From Nitrospirales bacterium (GTDB lineage Bacteria; Nitrospirota; Nitrospiria; Nitrospirales; UBA8639): a stretch of DNA of 21,593 nt. This document shows, in pieces, positions 1-5,681 of the stretch (positions are counted from its first letter, which is position 1; each line of letters begins with the position of its first letter). The notes under the pieces were generated by a model that did not search any database, was not told the DNA's origin, and saw only the letters and a program-made list of their open reading frames with translations. The position numbers were made by a program, and so were the translations under genes. Where the stretch lies: assembly GCA_021604265.1 (NCBI GenBank), contig BQIY01000002.1:1-21593 (forward strand), given 5' to 3'.

Positions 1-53
1 CCTAGATGAAGATGTCCGCTTGGCTGCATTCCGCTTAAGACTCGGTTCGACAC
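1..53 (-). CDS. trpS: Tryptophanyl-tRNA synthetase, N-terminal fragment (runs off left edge)
   Basis: Only the first 17 codons are inside the window. Read on the minus strand from a GTG at 53, they give MSNRVLSGMQPSGHLHL, followed by an incomplete codon that fits the glycine expected next. This is the typical start of bacterial TrpS, in which the SGMQPSG-LHLGN segment contains the class I HIGH-like ATP-binding motif. The enzyme charges tRNA-Trp with tryptophan in the cytoplasm. The GTG start is supported by an AAAGGAG ribosome-binding site at 61-67, seven bases upstream; the internal ATG at 29 would cut off the conserved lead-in. The gene starts 18 bases after the stop of the M50 protease gene, so the two are probably co-transcribed. 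M50 protease next to trpS is an arrangement I know from several bacterial phyla. The assignment rests on a short but characteristic segment. Confidence 0.85.
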   Translation of the reverse strand, partial: MSNRVLSGMQPSGHLHL

Positions 54-60
54 GAAAAGA

Positions 61-67
61 CTCCTTT
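61..67 (-). promoter_or_regulatory. Ribosome-binding site of trpS
   Basis: AAAGGAG on the minus strand, seven bases before the GTG at 53 and just after the M50 protease stop codon at 72-74. It decides in favour of the GTG start over the internal ATG at 29. Confidence 0.7.
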
Positions 68-71
68 ATGA

Positions 72-794
72 TTACAGAATTTCACTGGGAAGCACGGTGG
101 CTGCGAGGACCTGAAACACTGACCCAATGATGGTGCTGATAAGATGCACCTGTGGTTCGATCATGATAATACCCAGAATTACAAACATGCCATAGGGTTC
201 AAGGCGACTGAGGCTTAGAGCCGATGCTGGTGGAAGAAGGCTCGTCATAATTCTTCCCCCATCGAGCGGCGGCACAGGAAGTAAGTTAAACACCATGAGG
301 ACGACATTAATCAAGATAGAAAAGAGACTCATGGCTGCCAAGGGCAACAGCACCATGCCCAACAGGTCGCTTCGCGATTCCAAGCCCGGTTGAGGCGGCC
401 AATTTTCTGCAATCGATGGATCAATGATAAAAATCAGGCTCAGGAGGAGTGCACTGCCAATGGCCAAGGCGAAATTCATGGCAGGCCCCGCAGCAGCGAC
501 GATTGCCATGTCACGACGAGGGTTGTGCAATTGCCGGACATCAATCGGTACCGGCTTGGCCCATCCAATTAAAAATCCTCCCGGCATCAAAAAACACATG
601 AGCGGGACGATGATACTCCCCCATGGGTCAATGTGCGCTAGTGGGTTGAGGGTGAGTCTCCCGGCTAGCTGCGCTGTCGGATCGCCAAAAAAATGGGCGA
701 CCCGGCCATGGGCGTACTCATGGAGGACAATCGCAAAGATGAGCGGTAATGCCCGGTACGAAATGGCATGAATAATTGGTGCAAGATCATCCAT
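72..794 (-). CDS. Site-2-type M50 zinc metalloprotease, membrane
   Basis: A 240-residue integral membrane protease of the M50/S2P family, which cleaves substrates within or near the membrane. Numbered from the chosen start, the zinc motif HEYAH lies near residues 25-29 and is followed by the family's GDPTAQLAGRLTLNPLAHIDP segment (split here as GDPTAQLAGR then LTLNPLAHIDP). The third ligand motif, LPVPPLDGG, lies near residues 173-181. Several hydrophobic segments surround these motifs. The reading frame is open upstream to a TTG at 875, but that start lies inside the preceding gene and has no ribosome-binding site. The ATG at 794 gives the usual short lead-in before HExxH and sits four bases after the upstream stop, so I chose it. 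No strong Shine-Dalgarno precedes it either, so translation is probably coupled. Substrate unknown. Confidence 0.9.
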   Translation of the reverse strand: MDDLAPIIHAISYRALPLIFAIVLHEYAHGRVAHFFGDPTAQLAGRLTLNPLAHIDPWGSIIVPLMCFLMPGGFLIGWAKPVPIDVRQLHNPRRDMAIVAAAGPAMNFALAIGSALLLSLIFIIDPSIAENWPPQPGLESRSDLLGMVLLPLAAMSLFSILINVVLMVFNLLPVPPLDGGRIMTSLLPPASALSLSRLEPYGMFVILGIIMIEPQVHLISTIIGSVFQVLAATVLPSEIL

Positions 795-798
795 GTGG

Positions 799-2730
799 CT
801 AATGAATTTGAACGAATCGGCCCTTGTCGATTTGGAGTATATAGATCTTTCGATTGAGGACGCCAGTCGAGCCAAATGAGGAGAAACTGTTTAACGTTGG
901 GAGGTCATGGCGGCGGAGGAATTGTTTCCGGACCTCGTCACCAGAGCTGGCGCCATTACGAATGGCGTCAAGAACAAGCCAGGCGGCATCGTAGGCTTGA
1001 ACGGCGAACAAGGAAGGGTTCGATCCGAAACGTGTCCGGTAGCGTTCGATAAAGGCATGAACCGACGGATCGGGACTATTGAGGAAAAATCCATCAGTAA
1101 AAATACCATGGTCAATCCCATGTCTCGCCCAACGAAAAATTTCTGGATTATGCCAACTGTTCCCGCCCAAGAGCGGAGTGTTGATGTCGTAAAACGCTAA
1201 TTGAGACGAAATCAGCGCAAGGTTGACAGGCTTTCCAGGGACAAAAATGGCATCGAATCCCGGCGTATACACGGTTTTTGTTTTTTTCTTGGAAATTTTC
1301 TCTTCTTCGGTAGTGCCATATTTGCTGAGGTCCGTGTCTTTTAATCGAATAATCTGTTCAGCGACATCGGTTTGTTGTTCAGAATAATGTTCTACTGCAA
1401 TCAATTCACCTCCGAAATATTCAACGGCTTGGGTGAATAATTGACTCATTTCACGTCCATAGGCGGTTTCTGGCGCAATAATACAGAATCGTGTCTGACC
1501 AAGTTGGTTCATCGCATAGTCCACGAGTTGTCGAACTTGCAGTGTGGCAGTCAAGGCCGTGCTAAACCAATAGGAGCCGAATCTTCGAACGTCAAGCAAG
1601 GTTGCTGATGGCGTCAGCATAGGCACTTCATAGTCATCAGCCAAATCAGCAATGCTCTGGATTTCACGCGAGAGCAATGGTCCGATGGCGGCAATCGGCG
1701 TGAAGTCATTTAAGACCTGTTCGAGTGCCTCGTGTAATGTCCCAGCTGGAGAGGCCGTGTCTTTCACGACAAGCCCAACAGACGTTATCCCCAATTGTTG
1801 TTTGCCGTCTTCTAACGCAAGGCGAATGCCGTTCAATGAGTCTGTGCCAAAACTTTTGAGCGGTCCAGAAGACGGCAGGAAGGCCGCGATGACAAATCTA
1901 TTGATTTTGATTTTATGCATGAACGATTGCAGCAACGCCATGGCCGTTTGAGCATACGGATGATCGGGGAAATGTTGAAGGAACGTGCGAATATCACGTT
2001 CAGCCAACACTTCATCGCCATGCGAGGTGTGTAATTCGATGAGGCGGATAGTCGCGAGATCTCCAGGATAGCGATCGGGATATGCCTCAATCAGATTTTG
2101 AAGTGACACTTCATCCATGGATTGAAGGATCAGGTCTTGAATGATGGTTTTGAGTGCGGCCCGTTGTTCGTAATCAACCAAGGCGATCTCTTCCAATCCA
2201 GCTTTGATGGCTTCGACGTTCTGGCCTTGCGTGATATGCGCCTCTCGCAATTGGCTCAGGGCTTCTTGTCGAATGGCGGGATTCGCTGAAAAGTTAAAGA
2301 CTTGCTGAAGAACCGTGATCGCACGTTCGGGCTGTTCGAGTGTGAGATAGAGTTGACCAAGAAGGAGGCGGGTTTCATTGGCCAATGGCGACATCGGGAA
2401 TTCATCGAGCAATTGTTCCATGATCGAGGCGGCGCTTTGTTCTTGATTGGTGGTCCGTAATATCGCCGCTTGGAGGAAGTACGCCTCTTGCAAAATCGAT
2501 GGAGGCGGTAGCCGGTCAATTAACGATTCCAGTGTCGACAGGGCCTCGTCGAATTCTTGGATCTCGAAGTTGGTTTTGGCTTTATCGAGCAGGGTTTGGT
2601 CGGAATACCTCTGTTGTTGGGCAACCACAATGGGGGCTGGGGCCTCAGAAGCATTGGCTCGGACCAAACACGAGAGCCACAGATCATTGAAAAGGAAAAG
2701 GCTTGAAAGAAGAAGAACGGTGACGCGCAT
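799..2730 (-). CDS. LpoA-like penicillin-binding protein activator (TPR + periplasmic-binding fold)
   Basis: A 643-residue exported protein. Residues 1-27 form a signal peptide with a likely cut after ANA. Residues about 42-250 are TPR-like helical repeats (for example FDEALSTLESLIDRLP and PERAITVLQQVF). From about residue 275 to the end is a type I periplasmic ligand-binding fold (FVIAAFLPSSGPLKSFGTD, then FDAIFVPG and the AYDAAWLVLDAI segment). This order matches LpoA-type activators of class A penicillin-binding proteins and the related branched-chain amino-acid receptor family. No lipobox cysteine is obvious, unlike E. coli LpoA, so it may be a soluble periplasmic protein. It is the first gene of a minus-strand operon with the M50 protease and trpS, and is divergent from xerD. 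No clear Shine-Dalgarno precedes the ATG. An amino-acid-binding receptor role is the main alternative. Confidence 0.75.
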   Translation of the reverse strand: MRVTVLLLSSLFLFNDLWLSCLVRANASEAPAPIVVAQQQRYSDQTLLDKAKTNFEIQEFDEALSTLESLIDRLPPPSILQEAYFLQAAILRTTNQEQSAASIMEQLLDEFPMSPLANETRLLLGQLYLTLEQPERAITVLQQVFNFSANPAIRQEALSQLREAHITQGQNVEAIKAGLEEIALVDYEQRAALKTIIQDLILQSMDEVSLQNLIEAYPDRYPGDLATIRLIELHTSHGDEVLAERDIRTFLQHFPDHPYAQTAMALLQSFMHKIKINRFVIAAFLPSSGPLKSFGTDSLNGIRLALEDGKQQLGITSVGLVVKDTASPAGTLHEALEQVLNDFTPIAAIGPLLSREIQSIADLADDYEVPMLTPSATLLDVRRFGSYWFSTALTATLQVRQLVDYAMNQLGQTRFCIIAPETAYGREMSQLFTQAVEYFGGELIAVEHYSEQQTDVAEQIIRLKDTDLSKYGTTEEEKISKKKTKTVYTPGFDAIFVPGKPVNLALISSQLAFYDINTPLLGGNSWHNPEIFRWARHGIDHGIFTDGFFLNSPDPSVHAFIERYRTRFGSNPSLFAVQAYDAAWLVLDAIRNGASSGDEVRKQFLRRHDLPTLNSFSSFGSTGVLNRKIYILQIDKGRFVQIH

Positions 2731-2937
2731 GAAATAGGGAGAGAGTCTGTTTCGTTTGTTCTATTTAGTCTACAGCGTGCGTGGCTGGGTATGATGAATG
2801 TGAGAGATCGTTTCGGTAACGGTGTCTTTACGATTACATCAACACTCTATTCTTTGAGTGTACCAAAAGAACCGCGTAAGCGCTAATATATGAATGTAAT
2901 GGACACCGTTAAACAGAACATCGCACAGGAACACACG

Positions 2938-3840
2938 ATGGATGCGGTCATTGAAGCGTATCTCACGTCCTTGCGGATCGAAGGTGGGTTGGCTGTCAAT
3001 ACGGTTGCGGCGTACCGGCGAGATCTGCAAAAGTTACGGGATTTTCTGACGACCAAAGAGATTACGCAATTTTTAGCTGTTTCGAAAGAAGTGTTTCAGG
3101 CATTTCGTCGAGAATTGAGGGAGCAGCAACTGGCTGCATCGTCCATTGCCCGCTGTTTAGCGGCTATTCGCGGGTTATATCGGTTTCTCGGCGTGGAAGA
3201 GACAACGCCCGCGTTGTTGGCTCCACTGGTTGGATCACCAAAGCAATGGTCGCGATTGCCCAAGGTTTTGAGTGAGTCAGAAGTAACTCATCTGTTGGAA
3301 TTACCTCTACGGCGAACACCGGAAGATCTCCGAGACTCAGCGATGGTGGAGTTGCTGTATGCCACAGGTCTTCGAGTTTCGGAGTTGATCCATTTAGAGT
3401 TATCCCATGTGAACCAGGATGTCGGATATGTTTTGGCGACAGGGAAACGCGACAAGCAGCGGGTTGTGCCGGTTGGAGAAAAAGCTAATCAGATTCTCTC
3501 TGAGTATGTAAATCAAGCTAGACCAAAGTTATTGAAGAAGCGAATATCTCAAGCGCTCTTTCCCACGCGGAGAGGGGAGTCGTTTACTCGGCAAGGGTTT
3601 TGGAAAATGTTACAGGCGCGTGCCAAGCGTGCCGGCATTACCAAAGCCATTTCACCTCACATGCTTCGCCATTCATTTGCGACCCATCTCTTGGAACATG
3701 GAGCAGATCTGCGATCCGTTCAAATGATGTTAGGCCACGCAAGCATCGCCACAACGCAAATCTATACCCACGTCGAAGAAGCCCGCCTCAAGAAAATTCA
3801 TACCGAACTGTTTCCGAGAAAAGAACGGAGACGTATCTGA
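2938..3840 (+). CDS. xerD: Tyrosine recombinase XerD
   Basis: A 300-residue site-specific recombinase that, with XerC, resolves chromosome dimers at dif. Residues about 1-85 form the SAM-like core-binding domain (VIEAYLTSLRIEGGLAVNTV). The catalytic domain carries the full active site: R146 in ATGLRVSEL, K170 in ATGKRDKQR, H241 and R244 in HMLRHSFATHL, H267 in LGHAS, and nucleophile Y276 in QIYTHV. These positions are within three residues of those in E. coli XerD, and the length is nearly identical. The frame is open to an ATG at 2890, but the ATG at 2938 has AGGA about seven bases upstream and gives the standard length, so I chose it. It is divergent from the LpoA-like operon and appears to be housekeeping: no attC sites or cassettes are seen. 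XerC or another Xer paralogue is the only serious alternative. Confidence 0.9.
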   Translation: MDAVIEAYLTSLRIEGGLAVNTVAAYRRDLQKLRDFLTTKEITQFLAVSKEVFQAFRRELREQQLAASSIARCLAAIRGLYRFLGVEETTPALLAPLVGSPKQWSRLPKVLSESEVTHLLELPLRRTPEDLRDSAMVELLYATGLRVSELIHLELSHVNQDVGYVLATGKRDKQRVVPVGEKANQILSEYVNQARPKLLKKRISQALFPTRRGESFTRQGFWKMLQARAKRAGITKAISPHMLRHSFATHLLEHGADLRSVQMMLGHASIATTQIYTHVEEARLKKIHTELFPRKERRRI

Positions 3841-3936
3841 TTCATACTGTTCGGTGCGTTAGCTGTATCGCTTTCGGCTGTGTCTGTTTGATGGGGCCTG
3901 GACATATTTTTGACTTTGAGTGAAACAATAAAGGGT

Positions 3937-3959
3937 ACCTCTAGAAACTAGGGTTTTTT
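3937..3959 (+). terminator. Probable rho-independent terminator after xerD
   Basis: A short hairpin with ACC(T)CTAG pairing with CTAGGGT, one bulged base and an AAA loop, followed at once by six T. It lies about 100 bases after the xerD stop. The stem is short, so this is moderate evidence. Confidence 0.45.
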
Positions 3960-4132
3960 CATGAGTGTCAGGAAGTCGCGCGCGGAACTTGGACACCTCT
4001 CAGTATAAATCTCAATCTAGACAAATAAGCCCTCCGCAATCGTCACAGAAATAACCCTCTTCAAATTTATAATGGTTTGCAAGAATTAAAGCTATGGCCT
4101 GTAACTTCAGTGTATAGGGACAGAAATTATAC
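3960..4132. other. Non-coding stretch
   Basis: Together with 3841-3936 this makes a gap of about 360 bases between xerD and the next small ORF. Apart from the terminator and the promoter candidate annotated separately, I see no coding signal, RNA gene or repeat in it. Confidence 0.5.
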
Positions 4133-4160
4133 TTGACAAATTAAGTTAAATGTATACGCT
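4133..4160 (+). promoter_or_regulatory. Candidate sigma70-type promoter
   Basis: A perfect -35 box TTGACA at 4133-4138, then 16 bases and a weak -10 (TACGCT). It lies upstream of the strong ribosome-binding site at about 4186-4195. The -10 box is poor, so confidence is low. Confidence 0.35.
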
Positions 4161-4201
4161 GATTGTATTCATTGCTCAGATTCGGGGAGGAAGGTGACTG
4201 T

Positions 4202-4306
4202 ATGAAGGGAGCGGTACAGGCTTTATCGCGCTTGGCGTTCTGTTTCTTCCTATTTTTGGTTTTTTACGCCAGTTGCAGATTGCCAGTACGCAGGCTATCA
4301 CAATAA
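4202..4306 (+). CDS. Small hydrophobic peptide or orphan signal peptide (34 residues)
   Basis: An ATG ORF preceded by a very strong Shine-Dalgarno (GGGGAGGAAGG, roughly seven bases before the ATG) and, further up, a candidate TTGACA promoter. It encodes 34 residues: a basic start (MKGAVQALSR), a hydrophobic run (LAFCFFLFLVFYASC), then RLPVRRLSQ and stop. It looks like a Sec signal peptide or a single-pass membrane peptide. A single-base loss in the T6 run at 4260-4265 would turn the end into FTPVADCQYAG, a plausible signal-peptidase site, and would join the frame to the zinc-ribbon ORF at 4350. So this may be the 5' end of a frameshifted gene, or a real short peptide. I do not recognise a family. 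Confidence 0.45.
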   Translation: MKGAVQALSRLAFCFFLFLVFYASCRLPVRRLSQ

Positions 4307-4349
4307 TCGTCGCCAAGGTCATCATCAGAACGTATTGGGATTCGCTATA

Positions 4350-4553
4350 ATGCCTGAAAATTGTTCAACCTCACAGCAAGATTCGAGTTCCCAACATGTT
4401 CGATGTCCGACTTGCGATCGCTATCTCTGTTTCGGTGAATTTTCTTTGTTGCATTTAAAGTGTCCGAGGTGTAAGTTACATTTTCAAATTCTGAATCACA
4501 ATGGAAGGCTTGATTTTCAAAGAGTAACGGACAAATTCAAGTTTTCTCAATAG
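4350..4553 (+). CDS. Com-like zinc-ribbon peptide
   Basis: A 67-residue protein with two CxxC knuckles, CPTC and CPRC, about 22 residues apart around the segment RYLCFGEFSLLHLK. This spacing and the GEF...KCPRC pattern resemble the Com family (Mu phage translational regulator of mom) and related short zinc-finger proteins that are common as stand-alone genes. A role in nucleic-acid binding is inferred from the family only. The ATG at 4350 is chosen; a TTG at 4335 would add five residues. Neither start has a clear Shine-Dalgarno, and the frame is open upstream to 4206, which leaves room for a fusion with the signal-peptide ORF at 4202. A hairpin terminator follows at 4579-4622. Function here is unknown. 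Confidence 0.65.
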   Translation: MPENCSTSQQDSSSQHVRCPTCDRYLCFGEFSLLHLKCPRCKLHFQILNHNGRLDFQRVTDKFKFSQ

Positions 4554-4556
4554 CAT

Positions 4557-4622
4557 TAAGCGCCTGTTCTATCTTTGCAAAGGCCATTTTTTCTGATAAG
4601 GGAAGAATGGTCTTTTTTTTTG
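4557..4622 (+). repeat. Terminator module, copy 1 (AAGCGCCTGTTC plus hairpin)
   Basis: Contains AAGCGCCTGTTC at 4558-4569, nine bases before a hairpin starting AAAGGCCATTT. The same 12-mer and the same hairpin start recur at 5381-5440. Confidence 0.6.
4579..4622 (+). terminator. Rho-independent terminator after the zinc-ribbon gene
   Basis: A 15-base arm AAAGGCCATTTTTTC pairs with GGAAGAATGGTCTTT (several G-U pairs, loop about seven bases), followed by a long T run. It lies 25 bases after the zinc-ribbon stop. Confidence 0.75.
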
Positions 4623-4731
4623 TTCTTAGAGGCTACTGAACCAATTGCAAGGTTCAACGGCAGGTTCATTGAAGCGTATTTTGTGTAAATACTTGGGTTT
4701 GAACTTGTGGCTCTTATCGGGAGAAAAGATT

Positions 4732-5337
4732 ATGAAACAGTCGTGGTCTCATATAACCTTTTCCATTTTCTTTTGTTTTTTGATTTTTGTGCCGAAGGTT
4801 GCGGCCGTTTCTCTTTCACTCGATGTAGACCCATCAACAGCGGGAATCCAAAGTTCGCGCACGGTAGTCATAGGAAATCCTGTATCTGTTGATGTCGTAG
4901 TCTCAGATTTGACGGATACTCTTCAGGGGTTTGAATTCGATGTAGACTATAACCCGTCGGTACTGACCGCAACGAGTGTGGTGAGCGGAGGATTTTTACC
5001 CACTCCTCTTGTCATTGAGAACGACGTCGTTCCGCCGGACGTCAATTTTGCCGAAGTCAATTTGGGTGTATCCACAGCTATGGGAAATGGTGTGCTCACT
5101 TCGATGGCATTTAATACTGTGGGGCTGGGGACGTCGAGCCTACTGTTAAGCGATGTGATTTTATCTGGTGTCACGGGACCTGGAAATATCTTCGAAATTA
5201 CGCCAGTGACTTTTGAGGACGGAAGTATCACAGTCGACGACGGTGGCGACGTTGCGCCAATACCTGAACCCGCAACCGTGTTGTTGTTTGGGACGGGATT
5301 AGCCGGGTTATTTTGGATTCGAAAGTTCAGGAAATAA
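4732..5337 (+). CDS. Cohesin-domain protein with PEP-CTERM sorting tail
   Basis: A 201-residue exported protein. Residues 1-25 are a signal peptide ending VAA. Residues about 26-170 look like a cohesin fold: LQGFEFDVDYNPSVLTATSV, then GNGVLTSMAFNTVG, LLLSDVILSG and a closing FEDGSITV strand, all typical of type I cohesins. The C-terminus has the PEP-CTERM tag: IPEPA, a hydrophobic helix LLFGTGLAGLFWI and the basic end RKFRK. In that system an exosortase (not in this window) processes the tag during surface sorting. The ATG at 4732 follows GGGAGAA with good spacing, so the longer frame from 4645 is rejected. The gene is bounded by two related terminator modules. Cohesins bind dockerins, and a dockerin lies at the end of the 1788-residue protein downstream, so this may be a single-cohesin surface anchor. 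Confidence 0.8.
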   Translation: MKQSWSHITFSIFFCFLIFVPKVAAVSLSLDVDPSTAGIQSSRTVVIGNPVSVDVVVSDLTDTLQGFEFDVDYNPSVLTATSVVSGGFLPTPLVIENDVVPPDVNFAEVNLGVSTAMGNGVLTSMAFNTVGLGTSSLLLSDVILSGVTGPGNIFEITPVTFEDGSITVDDGGDVAPIPEPATVLLFGTGLAGLFWIRKFRK

Positions 5338-5379
5338 ATTCCCATTTTTAGAAACTGATAATTCAACATACAACAGCAT

Positions 5380-5440
5380 AAAGCGCCTGTTCCATAAAAG
5401 GCCATTTCTCCTCAATCGCAGGGAAATGGCCTTTTTATTT
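5380..5440 (+). repeat. Terminator module, copy 2 (AAGCGCCTGTTC plus hairpin)
   Basis: AAGCGCCTGTTC at 5381-5392 is identical to 4558-4569 and is again followed within a few bases by a hairpin starting AAAAGGCCATTT. The two copies flank the cohesin gene, 823 bases apart. Confidence 0.6.
5396..5440 (+). terminator. Rho-independent terminator after the cohesin gene
   Basis: A perfect 13-base inverted repeat, AAAAGGCCATTTC with GAAATGGCCTTTT, around a 14-base loop and followed by a T-rich tail. It lies about 60 bases after the cohesin stop. Confidence 0.85.
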
Positions 5441-5489
5441 TTGAGAACGAGATGGTTTTGTTTAAGAGTACTATCAGGGTGGGCGTGTA

Positions 5490-5681
5490 ATGAGGTTGAG
5501 GATCAAACAGAAAAAGATGAGGACAAAGAGTTTTCAGCAGCTGACGGCCGCGCTTGTTTTTTGCTTTTTCATGCTTGTTCCCATTTCCGCATGGGCAAAT
5601 CATGATCCAGATATCAATGATGATGGAATTGTAAACGTTCTGGATGTATCACTCCTGGAGTGCGGGTCACGATGGGGTTAA
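5490..5681 (+). CDS. Truncated dockerin ORF (signal peptide plus one calcium loop)
   Basis: A 63-residue ORF. It has a signal peptide (basic start, hydrophobic core AALVFCFFMLVPISAWA), then DPDINDDGIVNVLDVSL, a single dockerin-type EF-hand loop with acidic or Asn residues in the calcium positions. It then ends in ECGSRWG and a stop. Dockerins normally carry two such loops over 60 or so residues; here the second is missing. The segment closely matches the first loop of the dockerin ending the 1788-residue protein (DPDLNNDEVVNILDVSL). The stop overlaps the start of the next gene by ten bases. Either ATG (5490, after AGGGTGGG, or 5517) could be used. It is probably the remnant of a longer dockerin gene whose 3' part was lost, or a leader ORF coupled to the next gene. 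Confidence 0.5.
   Translation: MRLRIKQKKMRTKSFQQLTAALVFCFFMLVPISAWANHDPDINDDGIVNVLDVSLLECGSRWG

Noticed and set aside
795..875. Longer N-terminus of the M50 protease from a TTG at 875
   Set aside because: No ribosome-binding site, overlap with the upstream gene, and an N-terminus longer than usual before HExxH.
4557..5440. Integron-type cassette bounded by attC-like sites, with xerD as an integrase
   Set aside because: The repeats lack attC core sites (GTTRRRY and its inverse), and the recombinase matches housekeeping XerD in length and active-site positions.
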